Shown: piece by piece, positions 26,032 to 36,949 of the stretch
Position numbering within the stretch: position 1 is the stretch's first letter
Layout of the letters: each line of letters starts with the position of its first letter
Notes under the pieces: generated by a model
The model's database searches: none
The model's input: the letters and a program-made list of their open reading frames with translations, nothing else
What the model was told of the DNA's origin: nothing
DNA from: Flectonema sp. DT1601
Taxonomy: Eukaryota; Euglenozoa; Diplonemea; Diplonemida; Diplonemidae
DNA: 64,000 bases
NCBI GenBank assembly: GCA_964019425.1
Contig: OZ025813.1
Location: 372,001-436,000, forward strand
Direction: 5' to 3'
Position numbers and translations under genes: made by a program

Positions 26032-28199
26032 GTGATGGAGGAGGGGGTAGAATGAATTAGGGTACAAGAAATTTTTACTATCTCAGTAATTAAAAAAAAA
26101 GAGACAAAAGTAGGGTCACGGGAGGGTTTTCTTGGAACGGGAAAAAAAAAAAAAAAACGGGTACGGAGTTTTCTTCATTAGTTCCTGTGAAAATTAATTT
26201 TTTTTCTTCTAGGTTTTTTTTTTTTTTTTTTTTTTTTCAGTCTAAAAAACTAACTGAGAAAACAAACAAATACTGGATTTTAGACTAACTACACGAAAGT
26301 GTAGATGCAAATAACTACATTCCCTAAAGTGGTTCTTTTAGCAAGAGCTGTACTAGTTATAAAACATAAGTTGCAACACGTCTTGTGCCCACAATATGAG
26401 AACAACAAAAATCGAATGAATAAAGAAAAACAAAATAATACTTCGAATGTGAGGAGCGAGTTCCGTTGGCCAGCATCATGCACGCGAAAGGCGATACAGA
26501 CATTCCAACAAATTTGTACAACTTACGTAACAGAAAGTAGTCATATAACTCAAAAGCTACACAGGTGCGTAGAAAAAAAAGGTCCCATCTAATCGCCGGA
26601 GAGTCTTTCAAGAGAATTACACACAGGAAAGGCATGGCTGGCAACAAGGAAGGATTAAAAGGAGAGTCCAACACTCATTTTATGAAACCAATTAACTCCA
26701 TGCAACAGAGTAAGCAGGCAAAGAAACTATCCCAGACTTCAGTACTCCTCAACTCTATTCCAAAAAAAAAAAAAAAAAAGCCACTATTATGGCGTTCAAG
26801 CTATTTTTTCACATTGTCAGAAAGTTCCATCTCTGGAAGTTGACGTTTGGGGGGGATTTCCTTCTTTTATTCAAACTGATTTATTATGTTTACCTTGCTA
26901 CAATACGAAAGGGGCGGCTAGGCCAACAGTAATGTGGAAACAGAGAAACAGAATAACTTAACATAAGAAATAAAACGAAATGAAAATAAAATAAAATAAG
27001 AATATTTCTTTTTTTTTTTTTTTTTTTTGTAAAATCTATCAAAGAGGCACCTTGCGCACTGTAATTCAAACAGGTGGACCGGATTGCAGAAAAATCACTT
27101 TTTCATTTTCTTTGGGAATTTTCTCAGAAAAATATTAAAACAGTCGCTTTCAAATAGTGAAGTTGTCGTTTAATCTACAGTAACTCGCAGCAGCTGCATG
27201 CAAGCAAGTATCAGATAGCTGCTAAAGAAAACACATTATGTAAAAAAAAATCCTCTCGAAGGAGGGAAAACTCAGATTCCCTTACGGGAACAGGCACATT
27301 CCTCTAAAAGAAAAAATAAAATAAATAAATAAATAAATAGTAAACTAAGGTTTTAATCTACCATGAGAAATTAACGTCGAAGATTTACTTAAAACCTAAA
27401 TGAGTTAGAAGGATTCTAACCTGCGACACAATTGCTAACAAAAAAAAAAAAAAAAAAAAAAAAAAGAGAGAGACCTATCCTCTCTCATTGGATCGCATGC
27501 ATAATAAATAAAAATAAAAAACGAAGTAAGAAATACACCTACTAACCTCATTGACGAATCGGAGACATGACCTACATCTGTTATTCTTATCTTTTTGACA
27601 TACGACATGCAACATGATCAACAGAACGTAACAAACAAACCAAGGGATGGGGAAAAACACGACAACAAGTATAATTAACCTGAGAAGAGGGTAAAGAATA
27701 TCACAAGTACCTTAATGTGAGTATAACGCATTATGGGTAACTTATTTTTTGTGCAAAAAAAAAAAAAAAAAAAACTATTTTAGTAAGTATTTTTTAAACC
27801 AGTAACTATCCTATAAAAGACGTACGAGGATATAACAGATTTTTGGATTTCGCACAAAACAGTTTTCTGATTAACACCCTGAAGTTTCCCAATAATCAAT
27901 GAGAAATACTTAACTCAAACGCGTAAGCTGGGCACAGTGTCAACCAATACAGCTGGTCGACTTCCAGACAGCTGAAATCAAACTACCCCTAACTGCAACA
28001 AGTAGTACAAACAACAGGAGCCAGCTCGCCAATAAAAGGAAAAAAGAAACCACAGTGTTAGTGCAAGTGTGTTATTTGGATAGTTCTAAAAAAGAATCAA
28101 AAAGAAGTACCACAGAAGCGGGCCGGTGAAAACTTTTTACTGTTTTTTTAATAATAATAAAACTCAATTAATAATAACACAAACAACACAACCGATTAT
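26032..28199. other. Gene-poor A/T-tract-rich DNA
   Basis: About 2.2 kb with long T and A runs (26214-26237, 27440-27465 and others) and a small (TAAA)n patch near 27316-27338. No reading frame has credible protein composition, and I see no RNA gene. Confidence 0.5.
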
Positions 28200-30375
28200 T
28201 TAAAGTGCTTTTAGCTGTTTGAAAGATCGTCCAGAAGGTGCAAGTTTTGGAGTCGGCATCGCAGACGGTGCCATTACGTAAGTAAGAGAAACAGGTTCTT
28301 TGCGAACAGCTACCGCAGCTCGGTGTTGAGATTGTTCTGGAGGAGGTACTACCGGAGGGTTTAAAGGATGTGAAGGACAGTCAATTAATTTTAATGGATA
28401 GACTGAGTAATTACTATGAAGTGGAACATGCGCATGGGTTGACGAAGTCGGTCCTCCAACATGATGAGAAGTTGAATCATCCTCGAATGTATCAGCTGGT
28501 TTGTTATCAAATAAAGAAAGACCAGTAGGAACTGTCATGTATTGATCTCGTAATTGAAATACACTTAGTCTTGGGCCAAGTGATATTCTCCGTTTGTGTC
28601 TCTCCATTTGTTGATCTAACTTTTGCTGCCACAACCCTTGCTGTCTTCCATCATCACTCGCCTTGGGTTTGTCTCCAATCTTCTCTCTTTTATTAGCCGG
28701 TGATCTAGGTCGTTGTAATCCTCTTCTCAATGCATCTTCTTTTTCTTGTTTTTCTCGTTGTTTTTCTCGTTCCTTTTTACCTTCTTGTTCGCGTTGTACG
28801 GTTGCGACAGTGCTTGAGGGGGCGTTTACTTCTTTAGCTCCCTCAATGAATTCTTCGTAGAGTTGCTGTTTTTGTTTTGTTATATTTATTGTTATCACTG
28901 TATTGTAACTAAAAGAAAGTAAGGCGAACCTGTTTAATTGGATCTGTGGATGGATATATTCTTCTGAAGTTAGTGAGAAGTGTGTCTTCTTCTTTACGTT
29001 TTTCCTTTACGAACTCTTCTTGTCGACGTCGTTCAGCTTCCATTTCTTCACGTTCGAGTTCTCTAAGCTCAGAGTCGTCACCACCTGCTTTTTTAATAAT
29101 CGCTCGTCTTGTTTGAATTTCCATTCTGCGTTTGAATTCTTCTTTTTCGCGTTCGCGTTCACGCCATCTGTCATCTTGTTTTAAATTTAAGATTTCAATA
29201 GTCTCTCTAATCAACTGAGTCTTAATACGTTCATCCAGAGGAGTATCACAAGTGAATGAGGCGCTGTGATTCACTTCTAGTAGCCAAGGTTTTAATTGTT
29301 GATCTATTAACAAATCAAAACCTAAAATCTCAAAACAAGTATACCCATCATTATTATGTGGAAAACACGAAGTATAAACATGACTTAAAATAGGTTGAGC
29401 TGATAGTAATGTTTTTGCGATAACTTTATCGATCCTGCGCCACATCTGTTGAGGATCATGTCCTTCGTTTGCTAACCATTTATTTAAGAATGCAAAATCT
29501 CTTTTATGTCCGATGTCACCATTGTCTGGATCATCGTTAAAAACAAAGTGTTCGCTTGTTTTATTAATCGCGTAGTTGGTTAAGTGCATTTGTAGAAGAT
29601 CTAAGTTGTCTTCACTCGGCTTTTGATAATCGACAGTGCACAGTCTGACTAACCCTTCATTGTATAAAAATACTCCTAAGTACTTACAACTAGTCACTAA
29701 TGCGTATACACGTAGATCGAATTTCTTATCTTCAATGAGGAGAGGTCGCATGATGTATTCTTGTACAACAGCGTCTTCCATTTCATCGCTGAGGTCCTGG
29801 ACATCTTGTGTTAGAAAGATTCCCTTTCCCTTACAACCAGCAGAAGGTTTTACAATGAAGGTTTTCTTTTGTGGAAGTGTTTGTACGAATTTCTTAAAAA
29901 CATTTCTTTCAGATCGAAGTGACCAAGTTCTAGGAGAGAAACCAAAGTGTTGTGGGAACAGTTTTCTCATCTTTCCTAATATGTTGCACAACTGAACCTT
30001 TCTCGCAATCGCATGCATTGAAGGGAAATGGTTTATTCGTTGCCAGTTCTGAAGCTTCATGACTCGGTAGATGGCGACACTTGTGTCGGTCCAAAAAATA
30101 TTAAATTCACCTTTTTCACCGTCTTCGTTGGTATCCTCAACCCAGTCATTCTCACAAGCCACTTTTCTTACTATATCATACTTGCAAAAAGTGCTATTTA
30201 TAACAACTTTCCGCTTCCTCCTCCTCTTCTTCTTTTTATTGTCTTGCGAGGCTTCTCCTTTCGCGTGAGTATTGATTTTTCTATTTCTATTTTGTGTAAT
30301 TTTTCGCTTTCCAGTAGGTGTACATAACGGAGACTCACCCGTATATTCCTGAGTTAGTTGAACATTTTCCTCCAT
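28200..30375 (-). CDS. Tubulin polyglutamylase, TTLL6/TTLL13-like (one intron)
   Basis: Spliced product of about 703 residues: exon 1 is 30375-28930 and exon 2 is 28865-28200, joined in frame. Tubulin-tyrosine-ligase-like enzymes of this group add glutamate side chains to tubulin in axonemes and other stable microtubules. The N-terminus is basic (KKKRRRKRK, about 48-56). The TTL domain spans about residues 60-395, with the nucleotide-binding VKPSAGCKGKGIF (175-187), DLRVYALV, LTNYAIN and the ATP/metal-site WLLEVNHSASF (364-374). Its end, FRRIYPS, is typical of the TTLL6/13 subgroup. Exon 2 adds a charged coiled-coil region and a Pro/His-rich tail that I do not recognise. The ATG is only 6 nt after an AG acceptor-like site. 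Confidence 0.93.
28866..28929 (-). other. 64 bp spliceosomal intron in the polyglutamylase gene
   Basis: It has a GT donor after AAACAG and ends AAAAACAG. Removing it joins the two open frames in phase 0, replacing six terminal residues of the unspliced frame with a 221-residue extension typical of the family. Confidence 0.8.
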
Positions 30376-31008
30376 TGTATTCTAAAAGAAGAGTAATGTA
30401 AGAATAAAATATTGAAACCTCGAAAAAGCTTCATTTAAGTAAGTCGAACGTTGGCACTAACTGTAATAATAAAATTAAACATCATATCATGACACATAAA
30501 GAGTGAAAAAATATCAGAAATTGCAGGACAGTCAGACACACTCGATGTTTGCCAAAAGTAAGCAGCATTTTACAAGGTTGGAAAACCCAACCGGACACAA
30601 CGAAGACTGTTGACATTTGTGCTTGCCTTTATCGGGACGTGTTTCAAAAAGAAAGCTGGGCGGCGACACAAATGGGGTTAAAAAAGCAAAAAGGGGAAAA
30701 AAAAAGAAAGATAAAAAAAAGTTATACCTCAGATTATTCTAGATTTGATCAAAAGTTCTCTCTATAATAACAAAATAAAAGCTGACGGCGAGTAATTACC
30801 TTCTGATCTTACAAATCACTTTAATCTGATTACGACTTTACAAACTACTTGAAAAACAAGATTCCGAGTGTTCTCACTTTTCGTCTCACTTTCGAAATGT
30901 GAAGCGTCAAGAAAACTTACAAATTCGATCTCAAAAGAGATTCATGTATAAAAACTGAATCAAAAGCTGTACGGGGATAGGAGAAGAGAGGTAAAAAAAT
31001 CGAAAGTC
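30376..31008. other. Intergenic, 5' flank of polyglutamylase and 3' flank of gamma-glutamyl hydrolase
   Basis: No gene is supported. A pyrimidine-rich CTCTTCTTTTAG ends just before the polyglutamylase start; short A runs fill the rest. Confidence 0.5.
30382..30383 (-). other. Candidate splice acceptor 6 nt before the polyglutamylase start codon
   Basis: The minus strand reads ACTCTTCTTTTAG, then AATACA and the ATG. Confidence 0.5.
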
Positions 31009-31953
31009 CTAATGAAATTTGAAGAAGTATTTCTGGCTAAATCCAGAAAACTCAGAAGTTATAACTGGGTAATGCCATACAAGAGAATTATACTCAGCAG
31101 CTGGAGTTGGAAACGCATGGTTGTTTTTCCTAGCTTCCGACAAGAAGAAATCAGCCATAGCCTGACTTGCCTTAACAGCTGCCGGCGAATGGTTAATAGC
31201 TTCAAGAGGGAGATTTGGGTCTGTCTGACTGACACCCCACTCAAAGTTGTTTTTTTCCGGGTGCCACTGAGTTCCATAAATCGGAGCAGACTTCGCTTCC
31301 CAGGTACTTAGAAATTCCCTTCCCTGACGATCAACGTTTGTTGAGATTACGTTAAAGAAAGTATTTAATGATTTAGTTTTATTAAAAGTATCAGGTGTGA
31401 CTCCATTTTTATGGTTATTCATTGTCGCTGGGTTCGAAACGTTTGATAAGATCGTACGAAGCTCATCACCAAATCGAGTGTTTCCATCTAAGATACGAGA
31501 TTGCATTGAATATGTAGTCAGGTTTAGTGGAAGACTGATATTTTCAGAGTCGAATCCAGAGTCTAAGATATTCATATCGTTAGAAATGATCTTTGCCAAC
31601 CACTGAAACCCAAGACAAGTTCCCCAAACTGGGAAATGATCACCAGATTTGGAAGCTGAGATTGCTGATTCCACAATTCTGAAGGCCCCTGCAGTCGGTT
31701 TTGGTTCACCTCCCGGAAACAGTACTCCATTTAAATTGTTAAACATCTCATCCGCGTCCTTTTCACTGATGTTGTAAGGAATTGGAACGGCCCTTCCTCC
31801 AGCACTCTCAACCCATTTGACATAAGAAGCAGCAATGTACTCACAAACACCTCCACATTCTGGTACCGTAGAAGTGTATGGGTGAGCCCAAATACCAATT
31901 ACTGGTCTCTCTGAGCTCGCGAATACCAGAGAAGCAGTTAAAATTGACAACAT
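31009..31953 (-). CDS. Gamma-glutamyl hydrolase (folylpolyglutamate hydrolase), peptidase C26
   Basis: Encodes 314 residues, the usual length. Members of this family remove gamma-linked glutamates from folylpolyglutamates in lysosomes, vacuoles or outside the cell. A short hydrophobic N-terminus ending near ASS (residues 1-14) looks like a signal peptide. The class I glutamine-amidotransferase-like fold is shown by PVIGIWAHPY, the NGVLFPGGE loop, the nucleophile Cys113 in WGTCLGFQWL and the catalytic His231 in GTQWHPEKN. The C-terminal YFF motif is also typical. The first ATG gives the signal peptide and lies 12 nt after a TTTTTATCAG acceptor-like site. Several Asn-X-Ser/Thr sites fit a secreted glycoprotein. 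Confidence 0.95.
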   Translation of the reverse strand: MLSILTASLVFASSERPVIGIWAHPYTSTVPECGGVCEYIAASYVKWVESAGGRAVPIPYNISEKDADEMFNNLNGVLFPGGEPKPTAGAFRIVESAISASKSGDHFPVWGTCLGFQWLAKIISNDMNILDSGFDSENISLPLNLTTYSMQSRILDGNTRFGDELRTILSNVSNPATMNNHKNGVTPDTFNKTKSLNTFFNVISTNVDRQGREFLSTWEAKSAPIYGTQWHPEKNNFEWGVSQTDPNLPLEAINHSPAAVKASQAMADFFLSEARKNNHAFPTPAAEYNSLVWHYPVITSEFSGFSQKYFFKFH

Positions 31954-31965
31954 TAGTATGGTTTT

Positions 31966-31967
31966 CT
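31966..31967 (-). other. Candidate splice acceptor 12 nt before the gamma-glutamyl hydrolase start codon
   Basis: The minus strand reads TATTTATTTTTATCAG immediately before a 12 nt leader and the ATG. Confidence 0.5.
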
Positions 31968-32138
31968 GATAAAAATAAATAATAATTTCTTTGCAATGCA
32001 GCTGAACTGGAAACGTGTGATGACATCATTAGTTGTGGTTAGTATTAATGATTATCAGTCAAAAGAAGGGGGAGAGGGCGGGGAAATTAGTAGTTAGTTA
32101 GCAAAATATTGTTTATGGTCATTACTGCGTCGGACAGT

Positions 32139-32212
32139 ACAGTACCAATTGTTATTTAGTAACCTGTGGTAACAAAGTGAAATAAAATCTATCTAGAAAT
32201 GTAGCTGCAAAA
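32139..32212 (-). repeat. 74 bp direct repeat, copy 1, with exon-like 41 nt core
   Basis: It matches 32301-32374 with about ten differences. Its core (32164-32204) is bounded on the minus strand by an AG (TTTTGCAG) and a GT (CACAG then GTTACT). Confidence 0.6.
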
Positions 32213-32300
32213 TTTGAGCCTTTGATCTTGTTCGGTAATTCCTGAGGCACTGCTCGTACGAACACACACAAAACGTTTTTGCTTTTTTCGCAAGTCGCTT

Positions 32301-32374
32301 ACAGTACCAATTGTTATTTAGTTACCTGTGATCACAAAGTGAAATAAAACCTAACCAGAAATGTAGCTGCAAAA
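32301..32374 (-). repeat. 74 bp direct repeat, copy 2, with exon-like 41 nt core
   Basis: The second copy lies 162 bp from the first. Its core (32326-32366) is preceded by a long pyrimidine tract ending GCAG and followed by GTAACT. It could be a duplicated 5'-UTR mini-exon of the hydrolase gene. Confidence 0.6.
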
Positions 32375-32675
32375 AAAAAAAAAAAAAATAGTTGCTGAGT
32401 GGCATACATTTCTTTATTTAATTTAATTTAATTTTTCTTTTTTTTTTTTTCTTTTTTTTTTTTTATTGTGTTGTTAAGAGCCATCTACAACATTCAGAAT
32501 ACCTATAAACCTTTTTACGCATGGTGAACATGTTGAGTATCCATATCAAAAAAGGAAACCTACAAGGTCCTTCCTCCTTAATGGATACTTAGTCTTGAAA
32601 AATCAGTATCGCAAATGATCACTTTAGTTATGCATACAGAGATTCTGTTCTGACTTGACGAGATACATAAAATAA

Positions 32676-32708
<33 letters not shown>

Positions 32709-33981
32709 TGATCTAAAAAAAAGGGGGGTGAAAAAATGGGAACAGGATATGTATAATGAGAAAAGGGATTTTGGATCTAAAAAAAATATTAATAAACAAG
32801 CAACAAACAAAAAAAATAAAAACCTATAAGGGGGAACGTGAGTAGGGGAACAAAAAAAAATAGTTAATGACAAAAATGAAAGAAAAAATAAAGGGAGAGG
32901 AAGACAGGTCCCATTATGCAGATGACCATTAAACATTTCCCACAAAAGGTTTATAACATTATTTTTTCTTTCTTTTTTTTTAATTTTTCATAATATACAA
33001 TTACCGTACCGAAATAACAAAATCCACAACACCAAAGAATTAGAAAAGGGAAAAATAAAGGGAAAAATAAAATAAAATTTCCCTCCCTGTCCATTCTCCA
33101 ATCAGGGAGTGTTGTGTGAACAACGAATTAAAAAATGGAACCAAACGATTGCCATCAGTCCCTGAGACGTGGAATACTGACAAGGACATTGCATAGAAAA
33201 ACTTAATACGGCTTTAAAGTAAGTTTCGGATTTTTATAACAAACGGAGAATGGGAAAAACACTGTGACATGTGAAACAGTCTGTCAGGAGTTCTTTTTAT
33301 TTTTTTGTTTGTTTTTTTTTTTCTTCTTCCGTGAAAGTTGGAAGATCGATTCGAGTCGTCTTATTTCACTACAAACAGTCAGAGGGGGGAAGAGAAAAGA
33401 GAACAAAAAACAAAAAAGTAAAATGAAATTCATTCCTACTACAAAAGGTAGAAGGAAAAAAAAAAAAAAATCCAAAGATATATTTTTTTACATTACAATG
33501 TTCTAAATTTGGGGGGGGTGAGGTGCGATGAGGAGAAACGGAGCTACACTTACAGCTGGAAAAATGTCTGCCAGCCAATATACCTTGGTTTTTAACACAT
33601 GCATAAAAAACTACTTTGATCGCAGATAAGGACAATCCATCCATCACTGTGTACTTATTCGGATTTTTTTTACGTAAGAAGAAAAATTCGAAATAGACTC
33701 TTGAATATCAGTTTTATTGTTTATTGTTTGTTTAGAATGAGAAAACAAAAAGATTTCTAATCTTTTTATTATCTCACTAAATCTAGAAGTGCGTTTGTTG
33801 TAATTTTTCAAATACTGAGATATCATTTAAGAAGCACACCTTCTGTTGAGAAGTCGGTCAGTTTCTGCGATTCGATAAATAACAGGGAGTAAAAAAAATA
33901 ATTAATTCAAATGGATATCTATCCACAAATAACATCTCCGATATTAGGGATTACAATGCAATCCTTTTTATCAAATGGGGT

Positions 33982-34839
33982 TTACGGAGATGTTGCATAT
34001 CTAGGAGTGTAGTTGTTTCTCCGATTAGACATTGCAGTGTATGATGGAGCTCGTCTTCTAGAGAGACAAACAGACGGTGTTCTTGTACGTCGTGGTGTTA
34101 CAGAAGAAGTAGTCTGAATAGCGGCCTTACCAGTTGGTACGATATGAACTTTCACCACTGAAGCTGAACCAGCTCTACTTATCTCTGCAGGTACTGAAGG
34201 GTATACTGGTGGATGAATACCTGGAGCATTCGCAAGTAGTTGGAGTGCTGAACGAAGGTCTTTCTTAGCCATTAAAGCAACTCCATTCAATCTCTTTATC
34301 ACATCACCAACTCTAATACCTGCAGCAGATGATGGTGATCCTGCAGTCACACCAACAACACGAAGTCCATCAATGGTGCTGTACCTGTCAACTGTTACTT
34401 CAATTCCTAAAAATGGAAGCCACGTTTGAGAGTTTTGCAGTTGAGTAGATTCCCTGCGTTCTTCTCTGACGTTAGGGGCGTTGATTAAATGTTTGCGAGG
34501 TGTTGGAACTTCTCTGAGATGTCCATTAGAAGAATTAGAATCAGATCTTTCTGTTGTTGTTTGTGACATCTCAAATGATGATGAGCCTGGTCCACTCCAT
34601 GTAGCACTTGAATCTTCAGTTCGCGGAGTATCACAATTCCTCTCCCAACCAGCAACGTCTAATACAACCTTTCCAACAGTCCTCACATGGTCTCTAAGCT
34701 TCCTACCTTCAACTCTTGTTTTACCTTCAAGCCTAGGAGACAATGGTCTAGCATGAGTATGGCTATAGTGTGATCTTAATAATGTCGTCCCCAATGCAAT
34801 TGGAGGGATTCTTGGTGAGACTCTTCCTGACCGGGGCAT
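33982..34839 (-). CDS. PDZ-domain protein
   Basis: Encodes 285 residues from the ATG at 34837-34839. The frame is open further upstream, but that extension is a translated T tract and includes the acceptor-like TTGTTATCAG, so I excluded it. The N-terminal half is basic and Ser/Thr/Pro/Arg-rich and probably disordered. A PDZ domain spans about residues 137-225: a FLGIEV carboxylate-loop region, then AGSPSSAAGIRVGDVIKRLNG, the typical core. A basic, Ser/Arg-rich tail follows. PDZ domains bind the C-terminal tails of partner proteins, so this is probably a scaffold. I see no protease domain, so it is not a Deg/HtrA enzyme. Confidence 0.85.
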   Translation of the reverse strand: MPRSGRVSPRIPPIALGTTLLRSHYSHTHARPLSPRLEGKTRVEGRKLRDHVRTVGKVVLDVAGWERNCDTPRTEDSSATWSGPGSSSFEMSQTTTERSDSNSSNGHLREVPTPRKHLINAPNVREERRESTQLQNSQTWLPFLGIEVTVDRYSTIDGLRVVGVTAGSPSSAAGIRVGDVIKRLNGVALMAKKDLRSALQLLANAPGIHPPVYPSVPAEISRAGSASVVKVHIVPTGKAAIQTTSSVTPRRTRTPSVCLSRRRAPSYTAMSNRRNNYTPRYATSP

Positions 34840-34854
34840 TGTTTGACGAGGGAT

Positions 34855-34856
34855 CT
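34855..34856 (-). other. Candidate splice acceptor 15 nt before the PDZ-protein start codon
   Basis: A long T tract ends TTATCAG on the minus strand, followed by a 15 nt leader and the ATG. Confidence 0.5.
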
Positions 34857-35476
34857 GATAACAAAAAAAAAAAAATAATAATAATAAACAAATAAATAAA
34901 TAACTTAATAACTTTAACTTGTAGAAGTAGAACAATCAGTTCAAAGTCATAGAAAGGGAACGAAGAGATAAAAAACGTGCGAAGGATTCAATTTTTTTTT
35001 TTAAAAGAAAATAATGTGCACACGGATTCGAGCTGGCCAAGCACCCAAAAGGGCGCATACACAAACTGGTAGCGCAACTGTCGATGTGTGACATATATCA
35101 ATTACAACATGTCATCATTTAGTATCATCATGTCTAATGTCAAGAGTGTGCTTTTTAAAAAACAACTATATCGCTTGATACAATCGGACGAATAAAAAAT
35201 GACTACACAAAAGAAAAAAAAGAAAAGAAAAGAAAAGAAATGAACAAATGGAGAGGAAGTAATTTCACAAGCCTTCCTCGAGAAGACAGCATACAAGTTA
35301 GTCTTAGCGAGGGTGGCAAGGGTGTGAAAAAGTAAGATAAAAAAAAAAGGGGGGGGAAAACAGGATCATCCCATGAGCAACACAGCTACTATTTCCAAAA
35401 ATACAAAGAAAGAGGAAATAATACCATTAAACAAAAATGGGGTCGTTTTTTTTTTTTTATTTCCTGTTTTTTTATG
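34857..35476. other. Intergenic, with a tRNA-like motif
   Basis: Contains homopolymer tracts and the tRNA-like segment at about 35005-35095. No protein gene is seen. Confidence 0.5.
35005..35095 (-). other. tRNA-like sequence with B-box motif
   Basis: On the minus strand, GCTCGAATCC (35014-35023) follows a hairpin GCGCCC-TTTT-GGGTGC and an arm including TTGCGCTACC. The ends GTCACAC and GTGTGCAC pair apart from one bulge. It does not fold as a canonical tRNA, and I regard it as a relic or a structured tRNA-like element. Confidence 0.3.
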
Positions 35477-36949
35477 TTATTTAGCTGCTTTCTGTTTTCT
35501 CTGTTCCTCAGTAGTCCGTGGCAACACAACGTCATTGAGATCGTCAAGTGTACCACAAAAACCTTCACAACGCTTTGCGTATCTCTCACAATGAATGTCA
35601 TGCGGTACGCAGTAGGTCCCATCAATACAATCATCAGAGGCAAACCCGTCTCTTCTGAAGACGCACTTCGTCAGACATTGAGGGATGTTTGCTTCTGAAA
35701 CTTTACATTGGTATGGAGAACAATTAAGATCGTCACAAGTCTTTTTATGAACACAAAACATTTTCTTGTTGCATTTCATGTTTGGACCACAAGGGTTGTT
35801 TTCATTGCACGGTGCTTTACAAACACCACGATCATCTTTTTTTTGTGGAGTGGCACAAACTAGATCGTCCTTACAGTTATTGACATAACAAGGAAGTGAC
35901 CATCCTCCACAAGGATATCCAGCTGGAACTTTAGGAAAACAGTAAAGCTGATCAGTACAACCACCACCTTTACGAATAAGTGAGCGGCATTCTTCTCCTT
36001 CACGACAGTGGCTGTCTGCATAACAGAATTGTGGACATCCAACTTCGCGATGAGCACAGCACCAAACTCTCCTATCGTGGTACTGCTGATAGTCTTCTCC
36101 CTCTTGAAGTTGTTGGAGGACATCACAGTTTTCATATGTGCATCCTACTCCTTTTGTCTCACAACAGTACTCTTGTTTCTCCATTGACCACTTCTCTGGT
36201 ACACCTGCTGAGCAATCCATTTCCTTACATTGAAAGTGACATCCTCCACAGTAATTATCAACGCAGTCGTAACCATAACCACACTTCTTAGCTCCTTTTT
36301 TACATGGCTGCTTAGCACAAACAACAATGTTTTCTTGAATGCAGGTGCAGCTGTCAGGAGCGTGACAAAACCCAACTTGACATTGCTTCTCAACAGCGTG
36401 AGCAGAACAAGTATCTTCACACGGGTGAGTCTCAGGACATTCGATTTCGTGTTTGCAAATAAAGTTACCATCTCGGCACTTACATCTGTTACAGTAGTTG
36501 TTACCATCATCTTGACCTACCCATCCATGATGAATAGTGTGACCACAAGTTGTTTCACAATGTTTAAAACACTTACCTCTACCCTTCTTCGTTAATTGAC
36601 AGATTGATCCTTGTGCACAAACAATTCCAGCACATCCCTGATCTGGTAGATGTGAAACAGGTCGTACTTTATGTCTTGGTTGGTGTGCTGGTGACTGCCA
36701 GTTGTCCATGTTGCTCATTGATTCTATCGTTCGTCTTTGTAGTCGAATCTTTTCTTTGACATCATCACTGAGGTCATTCCATGATTGTTGCTTTTCTTTA
36801 AGTGGTTGTGGTGGCTTAACGTGGTCCATTGTGTGATCCATGTGATCCGTACTACCTGGAGCTTCATTCGACTGGCTCTCATTAACACCATTAACCTCTG
36901 CTAGAGACGTACTCGCACAGAGCATTATCACTGCGATTGCTGTCTTCAT
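35477..36949 (-). CDS. Secreted cysteine-rich protein
   Basis: Encodes 490 residues. The N-terminus (MKTAIAVIMLCASTSLA) is a clear signal peptide with a likely cleavage near residue 17. A His/Met-rich stretch (DHMDHTMDHV) follows. The remainder has dozens of cysteines in several small modules: a WVGQDDGNNYCNRCKCRDG module near residues 143-161, similar to domains found in many protist secreted proteins; paired YCCETKGVGC and WCCAHREVGC repeats; and EGF-like or dickkopf-like Cys patterns further on. There is no transmembrane segment or catalytic motif. It is probably an extracellular, wall or defence-related structural protein. A pyrimidine-rich CTTTTTCCGATCTCAG lies about 35 nt before the ATG. 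Confidence 0.85.
   Translation of the reverse strand: MKTAIAVIMLCASTSLAEVNGVNESQSNEAPGSTDHMDHTMDHVKPPQPLKEKQQSWNDLSDDVKEKIRLQRRTIESMSNMDNWQSPAHQPRHKVRPVSHLPDQGCAGIVCAQGSICQLTKKGRGKCFKHCETTCGHTIHHGWVGQDDGNNYCNRCKCRDGNFICKHEIECPETHPCEDTCSAHAVEKQCQVGFCHAPDSCTCIQENIVVCAKQPCKKGAKKCGYGYDCVDNYCGGCHFQCKEMDCSAGVPEKWSMEKQEYCCETKGVGCTYENCDVLQQLQEGEDYQQYHDRRVWCCAHREVGCPQFCYADSHCREGEECRSLIRKGGGCTDQLYCFPKVPAGYPCGGWSLPCYVNNCKDDLVCATPQKKDDRGVCKAPCNENNPCGPNMKCNKKMFCVHKKTCDDLNCSPYQCKVSEANIPQCLTKCVFRRDGFASDDCIDGTYCVPHDIHCERYAKRCEGFCGTLDDLNDVVLPRTTEEQRKQKAAK

Larger units (their letters stand above)
31968..33981. other. Intergenic region with a duplicated exon-like segment and homopolymer tracts
   Basis: About 2 kb between the PDZ-protein stop and the hydrolase start. 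Long T tracts (about 32430-32465) and A tracts (about 32680-32708) dominate. The notable content is the pair of similar 74 bp segments at 32139-32212 and 32301-32374. No protein gene is supported. Confidence 0.5.

Noticed and set aside
26289-26843. Several overlapping frames of 60 to 105 codons on both strands
   Set aside because: Frames overlap each other, run through A tracts, and have no coding-like composition.
33982-34935. N-terminal extension of the PDZ protein with a hydrophobic Leu/Phe-rich segment
   Set aside because: It is the translation of a T tract and includes an acceptor-like site. The ATG at 34839 gives a sensible start.
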